A DNA stretch of 64,000 nt from Trichoplax sp. H2 (Eukaryota > Placozoa > Uniplacotomia > Trichoplacea), in the NCBI GenBank assembly GCA_003344405.1, contig NOWV01000208.1:62001-126000 (forward strand). The letters are read 5' to 3'. The position numbers were made by a program, and so were the translations under genes. Below are positions 46,083 through 57,760 of this stretch, in pieces. The notes beneath the pieces were generated by a model, which made no database searches, was not told the origin of the DNA, and saw only the letters and a list, made by a program, of their open reading frames with translations. The first letter of the stretch is position 1. Every line of letters begins with the position of its first letter.

Positions 46083-46663
46083 TGTCACAAACCTCGCTTG
46101 TGGCAAAGGTTTCGTAAAGAAACTCTCGTGCAAGTATTATAACTCGGGCTATTTCCCAATAATTTTAGTTTCTATGCGAGTGATATATGAGGACTCATTT
46201 TCTCTGCTGTACTCCACATACGACTTATTAACCACTACACTTTTCTCCACGTTACGACACCTGAGCGCTTCTTAAGAAATTACTACTTTTATTACATAAC
46301 CATGTAGGCTTAAATAGATTCCTAGGGTAAACGTCGGTCTTAACTTGCGTGAATACATATTTTATAAGTTGCACTAACAGATATTTCCAATTACTAAATA
46401 GATGCGAGTAGGCAAATATTCTAGAAGTTAAGGTATTGAAACATTCTTTTACCACCCCTGATTCGATATACGCCTCGATTATAATATTACAGCCTAGCAC
46501 ACCTTTCAGTCTTTAGTAAATTAACTTGCAATAGTTCTATATCATAATTCTACTACTAAAGAATTTACCAGTACAAGCCTAGCAAAACTAATATGACTTT
46601 ATCTAGATTATTCTCTAGTATCAATAATTATAATCAATTAACCGGCAAAGCAGTACCGTAACA
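46083..46663. mobile_element. solo LTR-type element, 581 bp, imperfect TSD
   Basis: The element begins TGTCACAAACC with an immediate inverted motif (CACAA ... TTGTG) and ends CAGTACCGTAACA, preceded by the hairpin CGGCAAAG ... CCG. Flanking pentamers GTTAT (46078-46082) and ATTAT (46664-46668) match at four of five positions. A truncated relative lies at 1949-2315. An 82-codon minus-strand frame inside it (46252-46500) has no family signature. Confidence 0.7.
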
Positions 46664-47437
46664 ATTATATAGCGTAGATAAGTAAAATTTGTAAATTCAG
46701 TAATATTGAGAATCTAGGGTACAATTTATCTGATCATATACGTTCAATTGCTAGTTTTTTTTAATACTTTAGAATAGTAATTTGATAGTCTGATACCGCC
46801 AGCTGCTCTGCGTAGCATATAAAAGGTGGCATAGTTCAGTATGTAATGAAATGAAATGTGTAGAGATCAAGCTACGAAACTTTAACAAACTTTGATTCTA
46901 CTTTCGTTGCACTCCGGTCGACTTAACGCTAATACTTTGACACCAAATAAAATTTGGGGAAATAACCGAACAACAATTTATTTCAAAACAAAAATGGAGA
47001 GAAGTATAAACCGAACAACCTTACAAATACTTAGCTTTAAGTATTATTAAAATAAATGACAGACTTAAAAACTGTCAACGACCAAACAACCTTTCAAAAA
47101 GAAGAACGTTTTAACTTACGACAATTNNNNNNNNNNNNNNNNNNNNCCTCTGCCAATTTCCATCTTATTTTCTATTTTTCTCACTAAATCTCCTAATGTG
47201 ACTTCAAGTCACGTCATAAAATTCCAAAATTTCAAAATTCATAACAAAAAGTCTAAATCTCAAAAATCAACTCTTACGATATTTTTCATGAACAAAAATC
47301 CAAAAATTAAAATTAAACCCGACCGATTCCAAAACAGGAAAATTATATCGGACACAAACCCGACCGGTCCCAGAATCCGAAAACTATATCGGACACAAAT
47401 CCGGAAAAATTCGCTTTTTATGAAGATCACAGTAATC
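46664..47437. other. compositionally distinct block around the gap at 47127-47146
   Basis: From about 46960 to 47440 the plus strand is rich in A and C and poor in G (for example GACCAAACAACCTTTC), unlike the rest of the window. A 20-N gap at 47127-47146 has no obvious flank duplication. A Lys/Asn-rich 99-codon frame (47198-47497) includes an internal tandem pair of about 43 bp (CCCGACCG ... ATATCGGACACAAA). I regard the frame as a by-product of composition. Confidence 0.45.
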
Positions 47438-47832
47438 GCTTATCAAAAAAATTTATATGACTACTACGACTACTTTTCTGACATTAATATCGCTTAGTAT
47501 TCGCGAGTATTGACAGTTGATGTTTTAGCGTCAGATTGTACTGTAACTGTACGAGTATAGACTACATTACAGTACTTTTATCGTCACGTTATAAATCCCC
47601 TTTCTCTAAGGATAGGGTTTTGCTACTAAGTCAAATTTCTTTACAATTTGAATAGACGATGAAACGCCCTTTCTTTAGATTAGGCATTTGCTCTATAGGG
47701 CTACTTCTATAGTAATCTATATAATACCTTGTAAAATAATGAAGAAGAAAAGATAGCGACATGATGATTTGGCAGGGTAAAACTTAAAGACACTATCACT
47801 TTCTGGGTATTTTGTATAGTAAAATAATACTA
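47438..47832. repeat. third copy of the 36.3/37.2 kb repeat
   Basis: The sequence matches 36440-36830, with words such as GATGTTTTAGCGTCAG, AGACTACATTACAGTACTTT and CTCTAAGGATAGGG, and includes the 95 bases absent from the 37.2 kb copy. It lacks the LTR insertion at the end. It shows the repeat unit exists independently of the haplotype duplication. Confidence 0.8.
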
Positions 47833-48348
47833 ATTACATACTAAAAACTACAAAGGACTCTACTTTTAGTCCATTTACTACAAGTAGAAAAGTAGTTAAA
47901 GCCTTAGCTGAGATAGAAAGTAAAGATTAGGATCTTCCTCTATTCGTGAGTAAATCGTATTTTGCGATGGTAGTTTGATTGGTTGAGGTAGCCTTTATTG
48001 TCATTTTTTATTGACTTATATAAATTGCTTGTTAAATTACGAAAAAGCTGGTGTTTTCCCCAAATTTTCCTTTAGTTGGAATTCAAAAGCTGTTAGATTC
48101 ACCTAAACTTCTACATCCATTATTACTATTACGTAAATTTATAAGCATTCAATATCTGCATAAATTATGTAAAAATGAGCCAGAATACCTACCTACATTA
48201 ACTCCCTAGCAAATGACTTCTTATAAAAGAAACTGCTTCAATAATAGATAATGTCATTAGGAAGGATCACTATTGTTGGGATTTACCGGTAATCAATAAT
48301 AATAACGTAGACTTTCGTTTTGAATATATATTTAATTTATTAGTAAGG

Positions 48349-48901
48349 TGTAAAGTAGCTTAGTATTATTATAATTGTATACTATTAGCCACGTTTAGTA
48401 TGATCTTCGGTAGTGTCTTTTCTGTATTTATTTTATGATATATTTGGTAGCCCAAAATTATAGACTGGATAGACTCTATGCTAGATTACGGATGAATATA
48501 TACCGTACATTAAAATCTTGAGCCACTACTAAGGCTGGAGGTAAAAACAGAATTGTAAATCATTTATTAGGATATACTTAGTTCATCGTACTTTGAGTGG
48601 TAGAAATAATGCCAACGAAAATACTGTAATCATTTCCGTATTGGATTAATGACGGTTCGCTATAAAATATTGTAAATAATAATAAACTGAGTATGTGTAA
48701 AATATGGTAGAATGCTGCTATGCTGATTGTAGTTGCGAAGGCTGCGGAGAGTATAAAAGAAGGAGACATTGAATTAATTGATTATTCTTTATAAGTCTTC
48801 TAGTACTTGTATTCAGCTGTATGTAACTAGTCTTTGTATTAGATCTAATAAAGTTCTAATTTTCTACAACTTTGAAATTTTCTTGATCGGAGTTTATCAC
48901 A
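48349..48901 (+). mobile_element. solo LTR, TATA family
   Basis: The element reads plus-strand from TGTAAAGTAGC to GTTTATCACA. TATAAAAG at 48752-48759 is followed by AATAAA at 48847-48852, and the element ends about 50 bp later. Flanking pentamers TAAGG and TTGGG do not match. The antisense strand holds the longest version (63 codons with a true ATG, 48578-48769) of the small frame seen in several copies. Its ATG lies directly opposite the promoter. Confidence 0.8.
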
Positions 48902-48960
48902 TTGGGAAATAGGAGTTGCCAACGAGTAATTGAACAATAGCTAAATCAATAGCGATATGC

Positions 48961-50205
48961 TACCAAGGAGTAACAAGGTCAGATTTAATCAATAGCTCTT
49001 CTCTGACTCCTTTACCCGTGCTTAGCTTGCATAGCCTCAAATAATGTCTCTTTTATGTACTCATTATGTTCAATAATTAATTACTAACTTGAGATAATTG
49101 TACTAAATAAAAAGTAATATTTAAATCTTGATTGTAGAGATTAATGATAGTCATAGCATCTGCAGTTAACATTATAACGCAAATACAGCAATTGTACGAT
49201 CATTGTATATCTATTACTACAACAATGCTGCTTCTGACTCCTTTAATAAGGAATTTTTTAGTGTTCTAATAAAGCCTTGAATTGCGATAGTCATTCTAAT
49301 GAATGTATAAATAAACCTAGTAGTCTATTACTTCCAATGACATTAAAAATTAAAATGTCAACACTTTTACTTTTACTGGGTAAAAATAACAATTATGCAG
49401 GTCACGATAAATAGTAAGAATTATTGCAAAAGTCGCAATAGATATGATTCCAGTACTTTATTATTTCTAATAGAATTGGAAGTGAATAGCTAGGTGGAAT
49501 AATGTGGTAGTTATAAATAGGATAACAGATTACAATAGCTGCTAATTAAGGCAAAAACGGAAATTTTTCTAATAGTTATGATAGATCCATAAACTTTATA
49601 ATGTACGGTATTTACTAGCATATCCGTGAACATTACAAGAAAAAAGGCAACTAAGAGNNNNNNNNNNNNNNNNNNNNTACCAAGGAGTAACAAGGTCAGA
49701 TTTAATCAATAGCTCTTCTCTGACTCCTTTACCCGTGCTTAGCTTGCATAGCCTCAAATAATGTCTCTTTTATGTACTCATTATGTTCAATAATTAATTA
49801 CTAACTTAAGATAATTGTACTAAATAAAAAGTAATATTTAAATCTTGATTATAGATATATAAACCTAGTAGTCTATTACTTCCAATGACATTAAAAATTA
49901 AAATGTCAACACTTTTACTTTTACTGGGTAAAAATAACAATTATGCAGGTCACGATAAATAGTAAGAATTATTGCAAAAGTCGCAATAGATATGATTCCA
50001 GTACTTTATTATTTCTAATAGAATTGGAAATGAATAGCTAGGTGGAATAATGTGGTAGTTATAAATAGGATAACAGATTACAATAGCTGCTAATTAAGGC
50101 AAAAACGGAAATTTTTCTAATAGTTATGATAGATCCATAAACTTTATAATGTACGGTATTTACTAGCATATCCGTGAACATTACAAGAAAAAAGGCAACT
50201 AAGAG
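48961..50205. repeat. side-by-side allelic copies around the gap at 49658-49677
   Basis: Sequence 48961-49657 recurs at 49678-50205 with near identity. The left copy contains about 170 additional bases (roughly 49138-49310). The left copy stops at the 20-N gap, and the right copy continues into the ghost receptor locus. This is probably an allelic indel placed in series by the assembler. Confidence 0.82.
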
Positions 50206-50340
50206 AGCAAAAGGTAATATGATGTATTAAGTGGACTAATTCGAATAGAAGAATTTTTGCAACGTCGCTACAACAAATACCGCGAAAAGAGATGGCTCTT
50301 TTAAGCGAAAAATATCGTCTAGATGATTTACTGTAGTGCA
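50206..50340 (-). pseudogene. ghost GPCR locus: C-terminal remnant, body deleted
   Basis: 49858-50300 matches the 3' flank and the last codons of the 43382-44473 receptor. The matching words near the coding end include TGATGTATTA, GTGGACTAATT and GCAACGTCG. By about 50350-50570 the sequence already matches the upstream flank of that receptor (44655-44900). The 1.1-1.3 kb in between, nearly the entire coding region, is missing. A 77-codon minus-strand frame (50144-50377) crosses the junction and is not functional. Confidence 0.75.
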
Positions 50341-50570
50341 ATTTATAAGTTTGATCTAGCTGTTTGAGGAGGATCAATTAATTATTAATTTACAATGAAA
50401 TTGATATACTGTACATGATAAGAAATAGGTGTGTCCAATTGATCAATTGTAAGTAAGAATGTCTCTATCCTTGAATTCTAAAGAATTGTAGCCCTTTTTA
50501 ACTGCTTCTTGCTATCCAGTAGCCTCTCATCTATGATCAGTATTGTTCTACGAAATATCTGCTCATAGAA

Positions 50571-53500
50571 AGAAGTAAATGCGTACGATAGTTGGCTAAT
50601 AAACTGTCATAAAGTCATTAAGTATCTGTGTTGTTATTTGCTATGGCCAGCATAAGTAAATGAGATATACCAAGATGGTATCAGTCCTCAAAAATACTTC
50701 TTCAGCATCAGATGATGCCTTTAGAAAAATTATTATGATGATTGCATACTTACTACTGTATCAATACTGCTTTCTAACTCCTTTAATAAGGAACTTTTAG
50801 TGCTCTAACGAAGTCTTGTTTAACGAAAATCATTCCAATGAGAGCGAGTCATATTAAAAATATGGCCAATCAATAATAACATGATCCTAGTGTGGTATTC
50901 AGTTGTTGGGTCGAAGTTGCTATTCTAATAAACTAAATGTAGTTATAATTGAGATTATTTGTCCAGAAATAGTCATTTTCAGTAGCATGCATCAGATTGA
51001 TGCCAAGATAAAGTATGTTATGTTTTTTTCTGGTTTCGCTAGAATTATCACAATCAAAGTTATTGAACAATGCGTATATGCATTCCCTCCTTAAACTAGC
51101 TCTCAAGAATATTAAATGCTTTAGAATTTAGGAATTTAAAAAATTAGACAATTTATCGCTCGAATAGAATAATTAACCAGCGTTTTATTGCACAGTCATC
51201 TGCAAGGTTACATAATAAATCTTTGTCTTATTACGCGAGTATATTATTACAAACTAGTAGATCCTTGCTATGCACAGCGTGTAACTCTATGTACAAAGCG
51301 TATACTATATACAATACTGTCCTTTTAATTAGCCTATTTACTATTAATTTAGAAACGATGTATAAATTCGATGGATTGATCAAAACAGCTATTACATTCA
51401 TTCTATTTGTCTTCTATTAACTAGGGCTTATAATCGTGTAATATCGCAATATAAATAAATAGAATTTGTAACTCATTTTAATGCAAATATGCAAGTAATG
51501 AAGTGGCAAACGACGATTGGTCAAAAATTAGCAATAAGAAATGTCTTCTTGATGACTAAATCAATGTAATAGAGATTAGACTACAGTTTATGCAATGCTT
51601 TACAACCTTAAAGTTAAATAAAAGGCATAGACTAAAACTGGCCAAAGAATGATAGGTTGCAATGTATCTTCAGTAATGCCAAAACGGTACATTCTGTTAA
51701 ATTATGATTCATCTAGACAGAATAAATTTCAACTCTACTTGAGCTCTAGAATTTCGTATCCTTTGAAAATAAATCTTATAGTTCAACATCAACAGATATC
51801 GAAGAGGTTACCATGTGGCAATAGTTACCATTATAGTAATTAAGGCATTAATGAGTTTTGAAAGTGTAATAGTAGTATAGAGTAACGAGTTGAGTAATTT
51901 AGAATAGGCTTGTATGCCTAATAAAAAGCATTCATACAGTAAATTTTCTAGTAGGACAACGCCGAATAGATGGAATTATTATTTGCAGTATTCCATATTT
52001 TATTTTGATTGACAGTCTGACTAGAGCGCAGGTACAATACTAGAGAAATTTGCCCTTAACATCATGGGTCAATATTTTGGAGTAGTGACTCACTCCAAAT
52101 AAGGTAGAGTAAATTATGATACTTCTCTTTAATTGGTAACGCGGAAGAAGTTATCAGTTAGTACAGCACTCTAAGGCAAAAATTGAACTATCAATAGGTA
52201 TCATTAAAAATACTTATTTTAGTGCAATAAGTACTTTATAATAAAAGGTCTTAAAACTAGAAATGATAAGACTTGGATAGTATGTAAAGTTCACTTTCTT
52301 ACATGAACTACCATACTTCTTCAACCAAGAATACTGCTAGCTATCCATCTTAATAAGACATTCCTAATCAAAGCTATGGTCATAATGAACGAAAAATTTA
52401 ACTAATACTTCCAACTTTGAATTTCAACGCTAGGAATTTAGGGGAAAGCACCTGTTTATTATAATAAATGTCCAAAAATCTTATCAATTGTACTTGAAGA
52501 ATTATAAAAGGACAGAATTACTGCTTTAACCTATCGAACTTCTACGTAAAATACGATTTACTCTCGAATTAGGAAATTCCTAAATTTCACCTTCTCCATC
52601 TTGAACTCCTAAACTGCTGAACTATGCGATCTTTTATTTACTGAGCAGAGCAGTAGAAGGTAACAGACTGCTATCATACCATTCTAAAGTAATCTAAAAT
52701 AGACGAGCAAATAAATATGTATGATAAGAAAAATTATACCTAAAATCGTAGGATGACTAAATTAATATTAATTAATCATAATTTAACTACAAAAGGTATT
52801 TTCTACACCATATAAAATACAGCTATAATAAAACGTCATAAGAGATCATCAATCGTAAAGTAGAACCCTGATTAGAACGTTCGGGTTTCTATTATTTCAT
52901 ACCAGAAAGTGATATCATTTCTACTGTAACATCTAATTAAAATTAGCTGCTAGTTTGTGATCATGATTGCAGCTTAAAATATAGTGCTACCTAAACATAA
53001 AGCTAATTTAACATTCTTACTTTCCGTAGTTCCTAACAAAAATTAAGTTATCGAATGTTATTAAATTCCAACTCGAGTAAAGTGATTGGATTTAAGATAT
53101 ATAAAAAAGTAGCGAGTAGAATCTGCTGCAGTTTAACCAAATTAAGTTACTTTTCAAGTTACAATACTTTACTAAAGTTAAAAAGCATGAAGGAGAATTC
53201 TAAAAATTAACCTTCATTACACACTATAGTAATTACTATTTAGTATAGGTACGCTCTTAACACAATTTTGACTTTACTAATGTACAATCTCGTAAATACC
53301 ATGGCAATTTTTTATTATAACATATCACTTTGCAACTTTCTACCATCTATTAGACTATATTGGGGCTGCATAGCACCCTTTTATTAAAGCTATTGACAGT
53401 AGCTATTTGAAACTCCTTCGCAAATAAATGCAGCATGTACATGACAGATAACTTACAGTTGTAAGACTGGCACCGAAGTTTATATTCGAAATCTTAGAGT

Positions 53501-54023
53501 ATAACATCGGAAACAACTATCATTTCGGAGATACGCTACCTTAACAGCTCCAAAATAAATTTAATATTTTCAAATCATAGCAATCTACAATTAATTCAAT
53601 AAGCTCAGCGGCTACAGTATGTCATATAATGCTAGATTTGTTTAAAAGTATAGAACAGAATTAAATCATTCACTTAGCATATTCATTATAATGAGTAATA
53701 TAATAAACACTCAGAAATCTAAGATGATTTTGTACCAAAACTGCCACTGCAGTTATAAAAGATATCGTTTTAATATACAATTCACTGGTTAACCTGCAAC
53801 TAACTTTAACACAATACTAAACTGATTTAGTGATTTCATGAGCTTGATAAAATAGAACCATCGTTAAACTAAAATAATCTAGAAACAAAGTATAGAAATC
53901 TCTAATTTCTAACCAAAACCGCTATTATCTATAACAAACCAGCTGAAATCTTTGTGAATCATTTTTAAACGATGGAAAGCAGTAAATTCTATGAAAGCAT
54001 ATCATACAGTCATTCTAGCGTCG
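50571..54023. other. long intergenic region, no gene recognised
   Basis: This is 3.4 kb of AT-rich sequence. Frames of 60-65 codons at 50903, 51223 and 51649 show no family features, and two of them are hydrophobic by composition only. No LTR termini with target-site duplications and no window-wide repeats were recognised. Confidence 0.45.
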
Positions 54024-55145
54024 TTAAGATCCGGCACTGACGACAAAATTATTAAAAGACGACACTGTCAGTATTTTAGGCAATCGGTTCTCTGAGTTGG
54101 TATCCATCACCGACCTCCTAAATTTGCTACAACATTGGAATGGTAGGGCACTGCGAATAGATTGACTAGAATAAAGAAAGATAAGTGGACTTTGAATACA
54201 TAATAATATCAGAAATGCATTTCCGAGGAAAGATATTGAATCGGTTTTCCTGCCCAATCGAAGGAAAAAATAGACTGAATTTTGTGCATTGTATGCAATA
54301 ATAAGATTGGCCATGAAGAATGGCGTACATGTTAATATGAATGTAACTGTCACTAGAATTAACAATTTCACAGTCTTAAGATGGTGCAAATAATTTTTCT
54401 TTAATATTTTATAATTTCGAAGTTGTCCGTCAGTTGGGGTTTCATTTTGCCGCAAAAAGTTCATAATTTTTATATAAATAACATTCACGGTGATGATTGG
54501 AATTAGAAGTGCTGCAATGAACAATGACGTGAAATAGGCTATATTGAAATTAAAACTTATGTATCGAATATTGCACATATATGGATATTCAGCTAGAATA
54601 TCCGCTAAAGTTAAAATGGGTAAAGCTATTAATATTCCAACTACCCAAGTTAGAGTAATTATTGTTTTCAATTTACGAGATGTATTTAGCATGGAGGTCC
54701 GCCGTGATAATCCGGGAGTGATCATATGATAACGTTCGATACTTATGGCAATTAAAGTTACCATTGATAAAATGCAAGCAATTCCATTTACATAATAAGA
54801 AAATTTACACGAAGCAGCAAGAGTAGGAGTCCCCATTAAATGCAACGCTAGGAAACAATTAGTTACAGTTATAGCTGCAGAAGTGAATAAAATGAAAGAA
54901 TGAGAGACTCCAAGATTGATTAATAAATAGAAGGTTGATGTTTGCAATGTTTTTTTCTTTAAAATGCCATAGCAAATCATCGCGTTAACTAGGATACCTA
55001 GTGAAGCCAGCAAAGCTATTATAGGTAATGTAATTTGCAGTTTTCGAAATTCTTGTTTCGCAACAGTTTTTACAATCGACTGATTCAGCGACATATTAAA
55101 CGCCATTAAAGTACGGCTTAAAGTACCACTAAGATTCTTCGCCAT
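54024..55145 (-). CDS. class A GPCR, intronless, with H2.50 and SPxxF
   Basis: This is a complete 373-aa receptor from the ATG at 55143-55145; the frame stays open eight codons further to a TTG, so ATG is preferred. Sequons are NLS (4), NMS (17) and NQS (21). C113 and C191 pair, and ERY is at 137-139. Unusually, the TM2 Asp is His (NLGVSHS, H82), removing the sodium-site carboxylate. TM6 reads TCTP with Cys at the toggle position, and TM7 has SPLIF (319-323) instead of NPxxY. The C-tail has CC at 338-339. With three classical switches changed it may signal constitutively, couple weakly or act as a decoy. The open frame and intact fold residues argue that it is expressed. Confidence 0.94.
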   Translation of the reverse strand: MAKNLSGTLSRTLMAFNMSLNQSIVKTVAKQEFRKLQITLPIIALLASLGILVNAMICYGILKKKTLQTSTFYLLINLGVSHSFILFTSAAITVTNCFLALHLMGTPTLAASCKFSYYVNGIACILSMVTLIAISIERYHMITPGLSRRTSMLNTSRKLKTIITLTWVVGILIALPILTLADILAEYPYMCNIRYISFNFNIAYFTSLFIAALLIPIITVNVIYIKIMNFLRQNETPTDGQLRNYKILKKNYLHHLKTVKLLILVTVTFILTCTPFFMANLIIAYNAQNSVYFFLRLGRKTDSISFLGNAFLILLCIQSPLIFLYSSQSIRSALPFQCCSKFRRSVMDTNSENRLPKILTVSSFNNFVVSAGS

Positions 55146-57113
55146 AGTCTTATCAGCTAAAATGGCCAAAGGTCATTAAGAGCTTTAAATTTTGTAACAG
55201 TTATTGCTCTTCCACAAGACTGGTGAAATTAGCAATGATCAATACTATTACAACATTGAATGTACCCTAAATTACGATTTTCTACTTATAGTGAAAGTTT
55301 AGGTAATTACGAATTGTTTGTTAATAGGCACAGTGGAAGACAGTTACTAGCTAACTTCATGCGTGTTAATTTTATAATGCCGATTAATAATTAAATGTTT
55401 ATAAAGCATGTCAAAGTGTAATATTTAATTATTATGTTAAAAACACAAAGTGACCATTATATGGTAATTTGTGGTTGAATTTTGAAGTTTAGCTTCGGTA
55501 AATCGGATGAATGTTTACATGTATCAATGTTAAATTTACAATATTTGATAATTTTAGAATTCCTAAAAAAATAAAATATCGCAGGATTAAAGTTCCAAGA
55601 TTATTAATTTCAGATAAGATTAATTTACTTTTATGAATCGGATCATTCAAATTAATTTTCATGATTTCTACTGGCTATAGAAAGTCATAATGACAAAAAA
55701 TTGTAATAAATTACATTCTATAAAAAACAGTGCTTTATAGATTTAAAATTGAACTGGTAAAACTTTATTCAATCGCTCGTTGTGTTCGTAATAAACAAAG
55801 CAGTAAATCATTATGGTAGAAACGTAAATAAATTTGATACAACCTATTCCTTTATTCTTTAGGGCGGTCTAATTTACCATACTTACTAATAATAAATGAT
55901 GAATTAAACTTTCCGAGATGAAAAGCAATAGCAATCACATATGACGACAACATGTGAGAAACTTGTAAAATTATATACCTCCTCTAATTTAGTACAGCAA
56001 TTAGTGATAAAATGAATACTTACTTACGGTCATGCCGCACAAATCCAGAAAGCAATATTCTTAAAATGACTTAATATATGAACTACTTTTGTTACATTTT
56101 CAATCACTCGAAAATTTAAATTATGAATTGAGGGCCGGTAGGCAAAGAGTCAAGCTATCATTACAACATTTACAAATGATTCAGCATGTAGTAAGGAAAT
56201 ATTCTTACGAGATACTAAATGAATGTTCATCTTCTTATATGGAGAAAGATTATTCAATTATTTATTACATCTGAAATGTTCGTATAAATCAATTAAAGGT
56301 TACTTTAAGTAGCTGGACATAATTTACCAGTATCTGTTATAACGAATTCAAATAAAAGTTTACTAATCTTCTATATGCTTAAGATTTACAAAGTACACTG
56401 TTTAATCATCCTATTATTTTTGTTTCGGCTATTTCAGTTCTAGATGTTGTACGAAACATTTATACGTTTCAAGTTAAATCCACGAATTTTTGTTAAAATT
56501 GAGTCGTAAAATTTCATTAGCAAGCAATACTGTGTTTAATATCATTTTACCGAGATTAATTAATAAAACTTAAGCGTTGTTTGAGTTTCACCCGTCCATC
56601 CCCATAATTTTAGTTCGCTTTCATACCCTCCTTGAAATCAAAGTAATTGTAGATGTGATGGACGATATAACATAAGTAAATATGTTCATCTTTCTTATGA
56701 TATAAATATCTAAAAAGATTATAACTAGCAGCTAAACTTAAAAATCAGATTATCATTACTAAGGTACTAGAAATGGCTTAATGGATGTATCGGATATCAT
56801 CTGAACATTTCCAACATTTTGCCTATATAATCGAATCGTGTTTATAATGTAAACGACCTATGATGCTCGCAGCATTACTAAATTTTGGCCTCTAGTAGTT
56901 ATAGAAGAGCCGATTGCAGAAGATAGCAGATACATACAGTAGATAGAAGATTATTTATACTGCCGCCAGCTAGATCAGCGATATCCATTAGCCCTTCCTT
57001 CTTATTCAATACAAATTGAAGTGTTTCTAAGTGGATTTTGATCAAGAGGCACATTTTACTATCAAATAGTACAGTAGAAATATCTCAATTCTTTGAATTG
57101 ACTATTAATTTTC
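55146..57113. other. intergenic, no gene recognised
   Basis: This AT-rich sequence lies upstream of the 373-aa receptor. A 61-codon frame at 56089-56274 lacks a true ATG and has no known motif. No shared repeats were seen. Confidence 0.4.
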
Positions 57114-57760
57114 TTATTTAAAGACTAGGTAACGTGAACAGATTGTAAAATCGGTTAACTTTGCTCCTACGTCAAAAATTTTGATGACGTCTACCAACAA
57201 ATCAAATATTTTGCAATCTTCCTTTAAAAATTTTAGGTAAAGTAAATAAATATAGGCAGACTTTATTGATATTGATATCAAATGGAAAGCGGCGATGGTA
57301 AACTGAATAATCATTAAAATGCGCCATGTCGTTTTCATGGCATTCTTTTGACGTCAATTGCTCGCTAATTTTTAAAATAACTAAAATTTCACTGTTCTTA
57401 AGAACGCTATCATAAGTATTAATATCTTCAAAAAATGTCAAGCCCGTCACAATGCTAGTCTTAAAAATCTACTGTTGAATCCTTCTGTTTCTCTTAGAAT
57501 TTTTTTAAAAATAAATCTTGTTCTATTTCTTCGCATGGAGGTCTCTATCTTTGCTATTGTATCGCACGTACTATAAAGTCAGCCTTTAAAATGAACGCTT
57601 ATCCCCCAATATAAGCCTTTTGCTTTTTGCTGGCTATTAAAAATTTTGCATAATCTTTTTTGTGCACTAAAGAGAAATAAAATCCCTTCAGGATCACAGA
57701 TGACAATTTTAATCATGTGCAGCCATTCTGGCCTTATCCCTACTACAATCAGTGCATAAA
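57114..57760 (-). other. minus-strand frames of uncertain status
   Basis: An 82-codon minus-strand frame (57202-57450) contains ILVILKISEQLTSKECHEN and reads like ordinary protein. A second frame of about 60 codons, without an initiator, lies upstream at about 57580-57760 and includes IRPEWLHMIKIVICDPEG. They could be exons of an unrecognised multi-exon gene, or chance. No splice chain joining them could be settled by eye. An overlapping 74-codon frame (57114-57338) is probably a shadow. Confidence 0.25.

Noticed and set aside
47198-47497. 99-codon Lys/Asn-rich plus-strand frame
   Set aside because: It is explained by A/C-rich composition and a short tandem pair, with no domain, signal or homologous copy.
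1684-49677. CRISPR-like array from the repeated units
   Set aside because: No regularly spaced short direct repeats with unique spacers occur. The repeats present are allelic duplicates, LTRs and minisatellites in an animal genome.
54544-54729. 61-codon plus-strand frame
   Set aside because: It is antisense to TM3-ECL2 of the receptor at 54024-55145.
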